53,830 bases of DNA from Parcubacteria group bacterium RIFCSPLOWO2_01_FULL_48_18 (GTDB taxonomy: Bacteria > Patescibacteriota > Minisyncoccia > UBA6257 > WO2-01-48-18), in the NCBI GenBank assembly GCA_001824435.1, contig MHXH01000004.1, forward strand, positions 2,840-56,669. The letters run 5' to 3'. Numbering within the stretch: position 1 is the first letter of the stretch; every line of letters starts with the position of its first letter. A program made the position numbers and the translations under genes. Shown piece after piece: positions 7,575 to 17,097 of this stretch. The notes below the pieces were generated by a model. The model worked only from the letters and a program-made list of their open reading frames with translations. It made no database searches and was not told the DNA's origin.

Positions 7575-10500
7575 TCACTTCGGCAGCACTTCTTTTATTT
7601 TTGGCCGATACACCGTCACCTGTACGCTCGCGCTTCCGCTTCCTCCGGCATTAATGGCCGTAACCGTATACGTCGTTGTTACGGCAGGTTTGATTGAGAG
7701 GTTATCAACGTCTTCCACTTCCCCGAGATCCGGTTGAGGAACAGCGGTAATCTCGGTACGATCAATACCGCCGGGAGATGTACAGCTCCAGCTCAACGTC
7801 GTGAATTGTCCCTCAAGAATGGTGTCGGGAACCGCATCAATGGTGCATTGGGGCGGCGGCGGAAGTTCTGTGGTAAAACTCCAAACAAGCCCGGTGGTGT
7901 CTCCTCCGGCATTTTTTGCAACAACTTTCCAGTAGTATGCCGTATCATATGCCAGAACCGGAGGCGTAAGATCCCAAAAGCTTACCGTCGTGTTGCCAAG
8001 GAATGTGGGCGGTGGCAAATTCGGATTCGTTCCAAAATACACATCATAGCTTATCGCTCCGGCCGAATCATCCCAATCCAGATCGGTATACACCCACACA
8101 TTTGCGGCGCCGTCTACCGGATCGGGATTAGCGGGCAGATTGGGCAAGATTGGAGAATCAACCACTATAGTAACGTCATCCGAGTTAGAACCGTCGCTGT
8201 TCGTGCACGTAATATCGTACGTGTATGTCCCGGGGCCGGCAAGCGGCCCGACAATTTCCGGAGACCCTTGAGACCCTGCCGGATCTTTGGGTCCGGACCA
8301 GTTACCTGTTGCAGCACATGACGTCGGGCCATTAAGCGTATTCCATTCAAGCGCTACCGTGCTGCTGTCAGCAACAGTGAGAGATCCGCCGTAGCCATAC
8401 AATTGACCGTCTGCAAGAAGATCAACGCTGGGCAAAAGCGGCGGCGAATTCACGTTTACCGCCACGCTATCGGAAAGGCCCGGCCCATATGTAATGCTGT
8501 CACACTGAATGGTATAGGTATAGGTATTCGGACCGTAAAGCGGAGGACTAATGTAAAGGCCGCCGACAACCGATTTTGGCCCGGGCCAATTATCGTCTCC
8601 GTCCCAACCATCGCATGAAGTCGGCGCATACTCGGTAGACCAGTAAATACCCACGCTGTTTCCATTATTGATTGTCACCGGGTAGTCGCTGCCATTCGCC
8701 TTGATATCAACGGTGGGGGTTCCGTCAGTCGCTTCAAACTGCCAGTCGATACAATTGTTGGTTTCGTTCGACTCGGTTACCGAACCGGGTGTGGACGTGT
8801 CGGCGCATACGCGAAGCGTATGAATGCCTAATGCGGCGGTCCAAGCGCTTGAAGTAACATTCTGCGAACCGCCCGGATTTAAATTGGGAAGCGAGGGATT
8901 GGGTGTAAGCTGCACATCGGACGCAGTAAACACCGGGCTATCAAGATCTATATCAAATGAAATCTCAAAAGAAGCGAATGCGTCCGCGGTGCCGATATTA
9001 TTTATAACAGCGTCAAATTCAATCGAGCCTCCTGTAATAAGCGGATTAGCCGCAGAAGGAGGTTGGGGAATTGTGAGATCGGCTTGGGGAAACGGCGCAA
9101 CCGTGGTCACTGCATACGGATCATATGGCGGTTCCCGGGTTGTTCCGCTAAAGCTCACCCACCCTGCCACGCTGCCGCCCCATGCGTATCCGCCAAAACT
9201 GTCGGTTGCGGGATCATACGTTACGCCGTACGTCGTACCGTCCGCCGCAATTCCGCTCAAACTCACCCAGCCGGTAAAGTCGCCCATGTGGCTCGTTGCT
9301 TCTGCTATTTTTGTATTCTTGATGATTGCGGAGAGGTTCTGGACAGTTGTCATCAAAAGTGAATTGTCCGACACCAGTTCGGAAAACCCGGAAAAGAAAT
9401 CCCTGCGGATCGCGGAAAACAGCGGAACGAAAGCGCGATCCTGCGATGTTCGAGAAAAAACGGGTGCGGGCAGGGCAGAGAATGAGTGCGGCGCGAGAAA
9501 ACTGGCAGATGCCGCCACTGAAAATTTCCAGTCAGAACAGTTGTTGAACTCGCTTTTTTCGTCAATCAAGTTGCTGTTTGCCGGAACCGCTGCTTGATCC
9601 GCGCATGCGCGAAGTACGTGCGTTCCTGCCTGTGCGGTCCACGGACCTGAATCAATCAATTGTGAGAATCCGATATCAAGGCTGCTAACCGTCGGGTCCG
9701 GGGGCAAATTCACATCTCCGGTACCCGAAAATGTGCTCGCATTGAGGTCGAGGCGGAATCGGTTGTAAAACGTACTACTGGCAACTTCGTCCCCAATATT
9801 TTTTGCAGTTACTTGGAACATAATGGTGTTGCCGGCAACCAGCTGGGATCCTCCGGGCGTGGAAGATCCAATGTTAATAATTAAATCAGGTTTGGGAGGT
9901 GGGGGAGGAGGCGGAGGCGGCGGAGGACCGGCAGCTACTGTAAATGTCCAACGCGTGCAGTTATTCAACTCATTCGTCTCCACAACCTTGGAAATAGGAA
10001 GGTCGGCGCATACGAGAATCGTATGAGTGCCGGCCACCGCGCTAAAATCACCCGATTTCACTCCTTGGGATGCCCCTGCGGCCAAAATAGTGATGGCAGG
10101 ATGGGGGTTAAGCGTAAGCGACGGCGCGGCAAACGTCGGGCTGTCAAGATCGATCTGAAATCGGGTCGTAAAGCCTCCGGACGGGGCTGCGTCTGCAGTG
10201 CCGTTATTCTTGACCGTCGCATCAAACGTCACCATGTCTCCATCGGTCACGCTGGTAACGCCGTCGCTAAATCCTATGGATCCTGCGGTGATGATAAGAT
10301 CAACAGGGGGGGGCGGCAAAGGAGGATCTGTTTCGTCGTTGTCGCTTGCGCTCAAACATCCTGGATCGTTCATATCAACCCTTCCGTCGCTGTCGTTGTC
10401 TATGCCGTCAGAGCATCGAGGAAGAGGGGGATCTGTCTCGTCGTTGTCGCTTGCGCTAGAACATCCCGGGTCGTTCATATCAATACGGCTATCGCTGTCG

Positions 10501-12563
10501 TTGTCTATGCTGTCGGAGCATTGAGAGGGAGGGGGATCTGTCTCGTCGTTGTCGCTTGCGCTCAAACACCCCGGGTCGTTCATATCAATACGGCTATCGC
10601 TGTCGTTGTCTATGCCGTCAGAGCATTGAGGGGGCGGGCCGCCGACCACGCTAAAATTGGTAGCGCCGCAATTATCTCCTTCGTTCGTTTCTGAAATCAC
10701 GTTGGTGGGATCAGTGCAAAATTCAATGCGATGACTGCCGGCGGTTGCAGTCCAATTCCCCGATGTCAACAGTTGAGACGTCCCTCCTGCAAGCGAAGAC
10801 ACGGAAGGACTTGGAGGAATAACGAATCGAACTGCGGTTGGATCCATAACGAAACGATTGAGGAAAGGCGTGCTGATATTTACAGAACTGTTGTTCATTA
10901 TTGTTCCTTCAAATCGAACCGCGTCTCCGGCGTTGATGGTTCCCCCCCCGACTTTGGCAGGGGCGACGGAAATAATCAGATTTGATTTCGGCGCCGGAGG
11001 AGCCCTGGCGGTTATTGATACCGCATCGGTGCTGGTGCCGAGACTATTCCCGCAGTCAATGGTGAAATTGTATGTAGCAGGACCGGTAAGCGGCCCGACC
11101 GATTCGGATCCGCCCGCCACATTTTTTGATCCGGACCAATCGCCCGACGCAGTGCAAGAATCAGGGTTGTTTACGACAATCCAGCTCATCGTACAGGTAG
11201 CATTATTCGCTACCGTAAGCGGTCCGTCAGAAGGACCGGTGCCGCAATTCGTTTTTAGGTTTACGACCGGCTCGAGCGAAAATGATCCTCCGGGAGAAAG
11301 AAACCTCGCCCAACCGGAAAGTTCATGCGTCACTTTGTCATAGCGCGCCTCGCACAGCGGCGCGGAAGGACAGCCGCCTAAATCTTCGAATGAAAGCCAC
11401 CCAAGGTTGTGGCTCCACGCATAGCCGGAAACAAGCCCATTGGTGTTGTCAATTCTCACTCCATACGGACAACCGTCCACGGCCCTCCCCTGAAATTTAA
11501 CCCATCCGGCGCCGTTTTCAGGATCCTGGCCCACATCGCTCCACGCATAACCATACAACTCCGTGCATCCCACCGTACATTTCGGCGGAGTGCAGCCCGG
11601 AGGAGGCGGAGGCGGAGGAGGGGGAGGCGGCGGCGGAGGCGGAGGAACGGCTAATGTTGTTGCTGTCACGATCGATGAATATCCGGAAAAGTTTCCTGCC
11701 GCATCAACAGCCCTCACCTGATAACGATACACGGTGCTTGCAGTAAGGCCGGTGTTATTGTAGGAAGTGCCGGCTGGAGCGGCGATTTGGGAAAAATTCG
11801 TACAGCCAGTACCCTGACAGCGTTCAAGTCGATATCCGGTCACGCCGACATTATCAGTCGAAGCGCTCCACGAAAGATTGATTTGAGAAATGGAAATTAC
11901 CGAAGCCGAAAGGCCGGTTGGATCAGTGGGAGCTTGCGTGTCAGGCGGTGGTATACACGTAAATACCATGTCTTGGACATAGGATAAGCCCTCGCTGATT
12001 TCAAATTGATAGGTAAATATTTCATTAGGCGCAAGGCCGGGATGGACGGTAGTTAATATGTTAGGGGTGCATGTGTTATCAGGGATGGTTGTTTCAAGCT
12101 CGTTTTTCCCGTTCGTCAACATCGGCTCGGCGATCGGGTCCCCGGAGCCGCTGTTAGACGGAGGCGATGTCTGTATACAAAATGCGCCTGGAGGGCCGCT
12201 TACAGATCGATCACTCCTTGTCCAGCTTGTTGCTGTTTGCGATCCTACAGGATCCGGAATATCCCGCCCCCACACATAAAAATTAATTGGGGGAACGACT
12301 GGGGCGTTTCTTACTTTACCGACCACACTACAATTGACACCGGCATCGTTTCCAGAACAGTCAAGGGTATAACAAGTGCCCGGGAGGATCGGCACACCCC
12401 CTCCTTCGCATACGCCGCTTCCATCTAAATACACCCAAACGGAACCCGAACACTGCTGAGCCTGCGCGATAGGAAAACCGGCGGTAAATATAAAAAGGGT
12501 CCCGAGTGCGATTGCCGGAAAAAGAATAAATACAAGGAACCGAATGTTGCTATAAGTAATCAT
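7575..12563 (-). CDS. Giant secreted multidomain surface protein (FN3, CARDB, Ig-like)
   Basis: 1662 residues. An N-terminal signal sequence (hydrophobic to about residue 30, AQAQQ cleavage region) sends it outside. In order: a Cys-containing N-domain, an FN3 domain (about 210-305), a run of 16 or so prolines, a 'GYAWS...GWVKF' module, and an Ig-like domain. Then come four CARDB-like adhesion domains (openings such as PDLIINIG and VDLIITAG). Three nearly identical 30-residue acidic repeats (DGIDNDSDSRIDMNDPG), which resemble calcium-binding thrombospondin-3/EF-hand loops, sit between CARDB copies. Further Ig-like, FN3-like and final Ig-like domains end the protein. No LPXTG or C-terminal membrane anchor is seen, so its attachment is unknown. 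The domains suggest adhesion to host cells or matrix; the role is inferred. Confidence 0.85.
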   Translation of the reverse strand: MITYSNIRFLVFILFPAIALGTLFIFTAGFPIAQAQQCSGSVWVYLDGSGVCEGGGVPILPGTCYTLDCSGNDAGVNCSVVGKVRNAPVVPPINFYVWGRDIPDPVGSQTATSWTRSDRSVSGPPGAFCIQTSPPSNSGSGDPIAEPMLTNGKNELETTIPDNTCTPNILTTVHPGLAPNEIFTYQFEISEGLSYVQDMVFTCIPPPDTQAPTDPTGLSASVISISQINLSWSASTDNVGVTGYRLERCQGTGCTNFSQIAAPAGTSYNNTGLTASTVYRYQVRAVDAAGNFSGYSSIVTATTLAVPPPPPPPPPPPPPPPPGCTPPKCTVGCTELYGYAWSDVGQDPENGAGWVKFQGRAVDGCPYGVRIDNTNGLVSGYAWSHNLGWLSFEDLGGCPSAPLCEARYDKVTHELSGWARFLSPGGSFSLEPVVNLKTNCGTGPSDGPLTVANNATCTMSWIVVNNPDSCTASGDWSGSKNVAGGSESVGPLTGPATYNFTIDCGNSLGTSTDAVSITARAPPAPKSNLIISVAPAKVGGGTINAGDAVRFEGTIMNNSSVNISTPFLNRFVMDPTAVRFVIPPSPSVSSLAGGTSQLLTSGNWTATAGSHRIEFCTDPTNVISETNEGDNCGATNFSVVGGPPPQCSDGIDNDSDSRIDMNDPGCLSASDNDETDPPPSQCSDSIDNDSDSRIDMNDPGCSSASDNDETDPPLPRCSDGIDNDSDGRVDMNDPGCLSASDNDETDPPLPPPPVDLIITAGSIGFSDGVTSVTDGDMVTFDATVKNNGTADAAPSGGFTTRFQIDLDSPTFAAPSLTLNPHPAITILAAGASQGVKSGDFSAVAGTHTILVCADLPISKVVETNELNNCTRWTFTVAAGPPPPPPPPPPPKPDLIINIGSSTPGGSQLVAGNTIMFQVTAKNIGDEVASSTFYNRFRLDLNASTFSGTGDVNLPPDPTVSSLDIGFSQLIDSGPWTAQAGTHVLRACADQAAVPANSNLIDEKSEFNNCSDWKFSVAASASFLAPHSFSALPAPVFSRTSQDRAFVPLFSAIRRDFFSGFSELVSDNSLLMTTVQNLSAIIKNTKIAEATSHMGDFTGWVSLSGIAADGTTYGVTYDPATDSFGGYAWGGSVAGWVSFSGTTREPPYDPYAVTTVAPFPQADLTIPQPPSAANPLITGGSIEFDAVINNIGTADAFASFEISFDIDLDSPVFTASDVQLTPNPSLPNLNPGGSQNVTSSAWTAALGIHTLRVCADTSTPGSVTESNETNNCIDWQFEATDGTPTVDIKANGSDYPVTINNGNSVGIYWSTEYAPTSCDGWDGDDNWPGPKSVVGGLYISPPLYGPNTYTYTIQCDSITYGPGLSDSVAVNVNSPPLLPSVDLLADGQLYGYGGSLTVADSSTVALEWNTLNGPTSCAATGNWSGPKDPAGSQGSPEIVGPLAGPGTYTYDITCTNSDGSNSDDVTIVVDSPILPNLPANPDPVDGAANVWVYTDLDWDDSAGAISYDVYFGTNPNLPPPTFLGNTTVSFWDLTPPVLAYDTAYYWKVVAKNAGGDTTGLVWSFTTELPPPPQCTIDAVPDTILEGQFTTLSWSCTSPGGIDRTEITAVPQPDLGEVEDVDNLSIKPAVTTTYTVTAINAGGSGSASVQVTVYRPKIKEVLPK
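9893..9930. repeat. Proline-codon tract in the surface gene (second tract)
   Basis: A GGA/GGC-type purine-rich run encodes a stretch of prolines (minus strand) that serves as a stiff spacer between two CARDB-like domains. A longer tract of the same kind lies at about 11597-11646. Both are potential slippage sites. Confidence 0.6.
10321..10640. repeat. Three tandem ~105-bp coding repeats (acidic Ca-binding-like loops)
   Basis: Three close copies of a unit encoding DGIDNDSDSRIDMNDPG-CLSASDNDETDPP (minus strand) follow each other, starting near 10320, 10425 and 10530. Copies differ at few bases, so the array may be recent or subject to copy-number change. Confidence 0.8.
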
Positions 12564-12598
12564 GTTAATGCCATGAATGTCCCTGCGCTAGTACTGAA

Positions 12599-12682
12599 TT
12601 AACTTAACTTTGACTACTCTATGACAAAAATGCTGTATTTATGGGACGTTTTGCGACAACGACGGCGTCAAAATTAAGTTAA
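12599..12682. repeat. Long-range inverted repeat upstream of the giant surface gene
   Basis: TTAACTTAACTTTGAC (12599-12614) and GTCAAAATTAAGTTAA (12667-12682) pair with one mismatch around a 52-base loop. It fills most of the gap between the surface paralog (stop 12718) and the giant gene (start 12563). It may be a terminator or a leader structure. Confidence 0.5.
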
Positions 12683-12717
12683 TCCAGCGCTGGGGGCCAT
12701 GGTCCAAATGAAAAAGT

Positions 12718-14022
12718 TCAGGGGCCGAGTAGAGTAGAGTCAAATCGGCGAGGATCCACTAAGTCGTTGTCAACGCACACCACATCTATCTCGATAAATC
12801 CAATTGGTTTTTTGAACGAGTCCGTTGCAAAGCCTCCGCCGCATTCCCAGACGTCTTGACTGTCGTCATTATCGTATTTCCCTTTTCTGCAGCCATGCGC
12901 CGCAATAATATTTCGAGTTCCGTATTCATTGATATCAGCTTCCAGCACGGAAAGTCCCCCGGAAAAACAAAACACATTTGCCGGCGAATATTGACAGCCG
13001 CCGTATCCCGAAAGGCAATCTCCTGTGATGTCCATCACGACGTCGCGCCACACCGGTATTGAGTTTCCCCACTGATCAACGCCTTGCTGCAAACGTTGAT
13101 CCAGGAGATCTTTGGTAAAGCGCATAAGCGTAAAAGGTTTTTTGTACTTCATCTGCACTTCGCCGCCCCGCACGTTTACTCCCCAGGGCGCGACAACGCC
13201 GGTTCCGACATTACTGATGATCAAAGGATAGAGAGGCGTGCAATTCGTGTCATCGCATGACGCCTTGATGAAATAGAGGCCGTTGTCAGTCTGTCCGATG
13301 CCGGACTTGGTTACACCCCCTCCCCACCTGATCACTCCCTTGTTTGAAACCTCGATCGATTTCATATTGCCGTTGAACACCGTAAGCCGCGCGTACAAAG
13401 GATTATCGCCTCCGATGCCCGCATTGCCCGAGGCTGCCATATGCATGTCGGAGCCGGAAACAATCCAGCCATTCTGCCGAATATCCGACCAGTTGCTGAT
13501 GCAGCTCGGAGATGAGCCGACACAAAACCCTTTCTCCGCAATCAGCTTGCCGGTCGTATCAACGCGCGCCTGTTCCGCGCTTCCCGCTACTGGACCGATG
13601 GTTACATCACGGACAGAAAGAACGCCGCCTGCGCCAAGATAGAGAAACATCTCGTTGTTCATATCCCGGCTCAATAGAAAGGGATCGGCGCCGCGCGTAT
13701 CGCGGGAATCTTTCGGGGCCGAACTGTTTTTGGCCGCTATCATGGTGCTGGTATTAATAATGATCGGAAACTGCCAATTTCCTACCGTAATACCGCCGCC
13801 CAGCGTTAAATTGCCTTCCCTTTTCTGGCCGGTCGAACCAGTGTTGACTGCCGCGGTCGAGGTTGCGTTTGGCGGCCCCTCAAGAGGATCCTGAAATACC
13901 TGTGCAAGCGCATACCAGCTAAACCACGCAAAACAAAAACTCACTGCCGCGTACACGATGAAACTTGCCGCAATGGAGCGGACTACTGCCGAGGGTTTAA
14001 GTTTTTTCGTGAGATTTTCCAT
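12718..14022 (-). CDS. Surface protein paralog 3 (N-terminal anchor, tail-fibre-like repeats)
   Basis: 434 residues from ATG 14022, chosen because it begins 6 bases after the upstream paralog's stop; a longer in-frame start at 14076 would overlap that gene. An N-terminal hydrophobic segment (about residues 15-37) is followed by FQDPLEGPPNATST, the family hallmark. Then come a 'NWSDIRQNGWIVSGSDMHM' segment, an AGIGGDNPLYARLTVF motif reminiscent of phage tail-fibre/S74-type 'GIGTxxPxxxLxV' repeats, and a Cys-rich C-terminal domain (CSGYGGCQYSPANVFCFSGG, EADINEYGTRNI, CGGGF). Probably displayed outside the cell. Function unknown. Third gene of a three-paralog operon. Confidence 0.75.
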   Translation of the reverse strand: MENLTKKLKPSAVVRSIAASFIVYAAVSFCFAWFSWYALAQVFQDPLEGPPNATSTAAVNTGSTGQKREGNLTLGGGITVGNWQFPIIINTSTMIAAKNSSAPKDSRDTRGADPFLLSRDMNNEMFLYLGAGGVLSVRDVTIGPVAGSAEQARVDTTGKLIAEKGFCVGSSPSCISNWSDIRQNGWIVSGSDMHMAASGNAGIGGDNPLYARLTVFNGNMKSIEVSNKGVIRWGGGVTKSGIGQTDNGLYFIKASCDDTNCTPLYPLIISNVGTGVVAPWGVNVRGGEVQMKYKKPFTLMRFTKDLLDQRLQQGVDQWGNSIPVWRDVVMDITGDCLSGYGGCQYSPANVFCFSGGLSVLEADINEYGTRNIIAAHGCRKGKYDNDDSQDVWECGGGFATDSFKKPIGFIEIDVVCVDNDLVDPRRFDSTLLGP

Positions 14023-14027
14023 GATCT

Positions 14028-15209
14028 TCAAAAAATAGGGTTTGCCGAAACATTCACAAATCCTCTGTGAATGCAAATGGCATGGATTCCCACTTCCTCG
14101 GATTTATTGTGGGATCGGAAATCGCCGCCGCATTCCCAGTTAAGAGGAGAATTGCCCCTCTGCCACATCCCCTGCCTGCAGCTAAGCACCATGATGTCGC
14201 CGGTGTCGTTTTCATTAATGTCTCCATCGGTAAAGACGGCCCCTCCTATAAAGCAAAAATAAGTATCGTACGGAACGCCGGTGTCATACCACGTTCCTCC
14301 TGCTCTTCCTTTAAGCGTGACCGCCAGAACAGGCCGGCCGCCGTTGACATTCAGCGGACCGGAAACGATATTTAAACTCCCCGCAATAGAGAGATAATCG
14401 CCGGCAGTAATATCCAGGCTCGCGTTAAAGACAACAGGACAGCTATTGTCCGGGCAGCCGCTTCTCAAAATATGGATGCCGTCCTTGTTTTGGCCGATGC
14501 CAAAATATGTGCCGCTGCCCGTGTTTGCCCCCCAAGAGATTACCTCGCCGCTGTCAGAAATTTCGATTGACCTCATCCAGCCTGCGCTGTCGTCGTCTGT
14601 CCAACGCGGCCCGGTTGTCTGTATATCCAATTTTGCTTGGGGGGTTGGCGTACCGATGCCGGTGTTTCCGGAGATCAGCGTATACGTATCGTTTCCGAGT
14701 GTCGCCCATGGCCCCTGAAGCGTTTGGTTGCAAAACTCAGACGTGTCCAGGCCGGCGCAAAATGCGTTTTTGGCCGTTACATATCCGAAGGAGTCGATTT
14801 CCACAAGTCTATCATTAGAGCCGTCCGGATTGAAATTGAGAAGGACGAATTTACTGTCTTTCTTGAAAAAAATTGCCGAATTGTCATTTATGTCCCTTGG
14901 AAGAAGCACTTGCTCAACTTCAGCCGGCAAAGCGGAGTTTTTTGCCGAAAGCAGCATGCCGTTTTCAAATATCATCACCGGCTCCGGCTCTGGAAAATTT
15001 TGGGCGCCGACAGAAATACCCGGGAAAGATATTCTTTTCGCCTCCTGGTCTTCGATTCCAGTGGTAAGCGGGGCGTTCACATTGCCCGCCGGAGGACCGA
15101 ACGCGGGCTCTTGGAAAACGGCAAACGCATACCACGCGCCGGCCGCGAGAAAAAGCGAAAGAGTAACGATACTATAAATATATAAGTTATTTTTGTGGGA
15201 TATCGTCAT
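14028..15209 (-). CDS. Surface protein paralog 2 (N-terminal anchor, tail-fibre-like repeats)
   Basis: 393 residues. One hydrophobic N-terminal segment (about 10-32), then FQEPAFGPPAGNVNAPLTTG, then the GNTGIGTPTPQAKLDIQ motif typical of tail-fibre/S74-like shafts. The C-terminal domain matches the paralogs: a TYFCFIGGAVFTDGDINENDTGDIMVL block and a final CGGDFRSHNKSEEVGIHAIC block with paired cysteines. It follows paralog 1 by about 35 bases and precedes paralog 3 by 5 bases, so the three are co-transcribed. An anchored surface protein is inferred; no enzymatic motif is seen. Confidence 0.78.
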   Translation of the reverse strand: MTISHKNNLYIYSIVTLSLFLAAGAWYAFAVFQEPAFGPPAGNVNAPLTTGIEDQEAKRISFPGISVGAQNFPEPEPVMIFENGMLLSAKNSALPAEVEQVLLPRDINDNSAIFFKKDSKFVLLNFNPDGSNDRLVEIDSFGYVTAKNAFCAGLDTSEFCNQTLQGPWATLGNDTYTLISGNTGIGTPTPQAKLDIQTTGPRWTDDDSAGWMRSIEISDSGEVISWGANTGSGTYFGIGQNKDGIHILRSGCPDNSCPVVFNASLDITAGDYLSIAGSLNIVSGPLNVNGGRPVLAVTLKGRAGGTWYDTGVPYDTYFCFIGGAVFTDGDINENDTGDIMVLSCRQGMWQRGNSPLNWECGGDFRSHNKSEEVGIHAICIHRGFVNVSANPIF

Positions 15210-15244
15210 TTAAAAAACTTTTGAATCGTCCGCGAAGCCATTCA

Positions 15245-16369
15245 TCAAGATCGATAGTCGTCCGCGAACTTACTGTCGAGGCAGACGCCAACAACCCGAA
15301 CCTCTTCATGATTCTTGTGCGACCGGAAGCCGCCGCCACATTTCCAAGTTCCCGCGACATCATAGCAGCCGAAAACCATGATATTCCCCACGTCGTTTTC
15401 TTGTATATCGCCGTCGACATACGCTATATCTCCTGCAAAACAGGAATGCGTCAGTGTCGAGAATCCGGTATCGTACCATACATATGCGTCTGCAATACCG
15501 TCTCTTCCCACAAAATCCCGCACAGTAATCGGCGGCTTGTCGTCTATCCAGAATTTTCCTGCGTCAAGGCCCCCGTAAATCTCGACACCGCCATCATTTT
15601 GAACGGTTATGTCGTCTGTCATGGAACAGTTAGGGCATACCTTGCGAGAAAAATGAAGACCGCCAATATCCTGATAGATGGCATGGGATACGCCGTAGCT
15701 ATTCGGCGCCCAAGAGATGGCGCCGCCGTCAACTTGAATGTCAATCGCCTTGCCCCATCGGCTATTGGAGGCGTCTGCGGGCGAATTGGTCCACTGTCCT
15801 CCTCTGCCGGCAATATGGAGCGGTGAGAGCGGCGTCTGCGTGCCGATGCCGATATATCCGGAAACCGAGGCATAGATATTGTCGCCGGAACGGATCCAGC
15901 CTCCGTCCCAGTTAGAAACGCAATCCGGAGCGCTTGTGCCAATGCAGAATGCGCCGGCAAATATCTCTCCGCTCGGACTGAATCGGACAACGGGGGCGTT
16001 GGTATTTCCCATGACGGTAAAATCGCCGCGCAGGTACAGCGCGGTTTCATCCGACTGGGTTCTGCCGGTCAAGACAAAGTCAACCGGATTATCTTCATCC
16101 TGAAGGGTATTTCTTGATCCAAGCGGAAGGTCATTTTCAAACATCAACGCTACAACGCTTGCAGGACCCGCCCCGACGGTAACGCCCGGAAACGCAATCT
16201 GGCCTGATTTCCCGCCTCCTTCTTCCGCAACAACCGGTACATCCACGTTGCCCCCCGGAGGAGCGGACGACGGCTGATCAAATGCGAATGCGTAAAAAAA
16301 CGCGGCTGCCGCGAGAAGAAAGGCAGCGGTAAAAGTAAAAAGAAAATAAATAGTCCGCCTCCACCCCAT
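15245..16369 (-). CDS. Surface protein paralog 1 (N-terminal anchor, tail-fibre-like repeats)
   Basis: 374 residues from ATG 16369; an in-frame ATG at 16393 adds only eight polar residues. Hydrophobic segment about residues 5-28, then FDQPSSAPPGGNVDVPV, SGYIGIGTQTPLSPLHIAG, and a C-terminal block (HSCFAGDIAYVDGDIQENDVGNIMVF, CGGGFRSHKNHEEVRVVGVC) shared with the two downstream paralogs. The shared C-terminal fold with two or more disulfide candidates suggests a common binding head on a variable shaft. First gene of the paralog operon. Confidence 0.75.
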   Translation of the reverse strand: MGWRRTIYFLFTFTAAFLLAAAAFFYAFAFDQPSSAPPGGNVDVPVVAEEGGGKSGQIAFPGVTVGAGPASVVALMFENDLPLGSRNTLQDEDNPVDFVLTGRTQSDETALYLRGDFTVMGNTNAPVVRFSPSGEIFAGAFCIGTSAPDCVSNWDGGWIRSGDNIYASVSGYIGIGTQTPLSPLHIAGRGGQWTNSPADASNSRWGKAIDIQVDGGAISWAPNSYGVSHAIYQDIGGLHFSRKVCPNCSMTDDITVQNDGGVEIYGGLDAGKFWIDDKPPITVRDFVGRDGIADAYVWYDTGFSTLTHSCFAGDIAYVDGDIQENDVGNIMVFGCYDVAGTWKCGGGFRSHKNHEEVRVVGVCLDSKFADDYRS

Positions 16370-16489
16370 GTCATCTCTATCATAGCACAACAAAGTGGTC
16401 TTTTGCAGAGAAACCTATCAACAAGAGGCTTAATGCGCGCATCCCTCTTATTCGTTATAATAACAGTAATGAAAGGAGGCGCAGAACAC

Positions 16490-17032
16490 ATGAAAGATTA
16501 TGTGCCGAAGAAAGAGAAGGACGACGAGCCGCCGCTGTTTACGAAAACCAGAATTATCGTCACGCTGCTTCTCGCGGTTCTTATCGGCGCATTCGCATTC
16601 ATATCGCGCCAGCAGCTGAAAAAGGCGGCCGTCGGGCCGTCAATGCCTTTTGTGTCCGAACCGCAAGCTATTTCTGAAGAAAACCTCAAGCAAATAATAG
16701 AAACTGCCTATCATCCGCCAGCCGAGCTATTCGGTTTTACCGGGACGATACAGGCTATCGGGAACAATGTTGTTTTGCTTGAGGTAAATGATCCGGCGGC
16801 AAACCCTTCGCCCCTCGAACCCGCAAAGAAAAAAACCATACAAGTCGTCGTTGCTCCGGATACCAAAATCGTCATGATTGACCGCAGCCAGTTCATGGAG
16901 GGCGGTTCATTCCCGGAAATTCCCATAAGTATCAAACAGTTGCGCCCGGGTCGAGTGATTACCGTAACCGCCGAAGAGAATATTCTTAACAAGGAACGTT
17001 TCAAGGCAGCCACGATTCAGGTAAATAAGTAA
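16490..17032 (+). CDS. Membrane-anchored protein of unknown function
   Basis: 180 residues from ATG 16490, selected because AAAGGAGG lies 10 bases upstream; the ORF is open further upstream but without support. A charged cytoplasmic start (KEKDDEPPLF) is followed by a single membrane segment (about residues 20-40) and a soluble domain rich in beta-strand-like segments (TIQAIGNNVVLLEVND, KTIQVVVAPDTKIVMID, GRVITVTAEENI). This looks like a small OB/beta-barrel domain outside the membrane, as often annotated DUF5666-like in this phylum. Function unknown. Confidence 0.7.
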   Translation: MKDYVPKKEKDDEPPLFTKTRIIVTLLLAVLIGAFAFISRQQLKKAAVGPSMPFVSEPQAISEENLKQIIETAYHPPAELFGFTGTIQAIGNNVVLLEVNDPAANPSPLEPAKKKTIQVVVAPDTKIVMIDRSQFMEGGSFPEIPISIKQLRPGRVITVTAEENILNKERFKAATIQVNK

Positions 17033-17060
17033 CCTATCCGCGATTCGAAAATTACCCCGC

Positions 17061-17092
17061 TACACTATCATACTACAGTGCATGATAGTGTA
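17061..17092. terminator. Hairpin between convergent genes
   Basis: TACACTATCAT and ATGATAGTGTA form a perfect 11-bp stem with a 10-base loop. It lies between the convergent anchored-protein and MGMT-type genes. There is no long U-run, so termination is inferred from position. Confidence 0.45.
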
Positions 17093-17097
17093 TTAAA

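Noticed and set aside
8824-9597. 257-codon frame on the plus strand opposite the giant surface gene
   Set aside because: Mirror of the Ser/Thr/Pro-rich coding sequence; the minus-strand frame has a signal peptide and domains.
10023-10694. 223-codon plus-strand frame with internal repeats
   Set aside because: The repeats are the complement of the acidic repeats in the surface protein.
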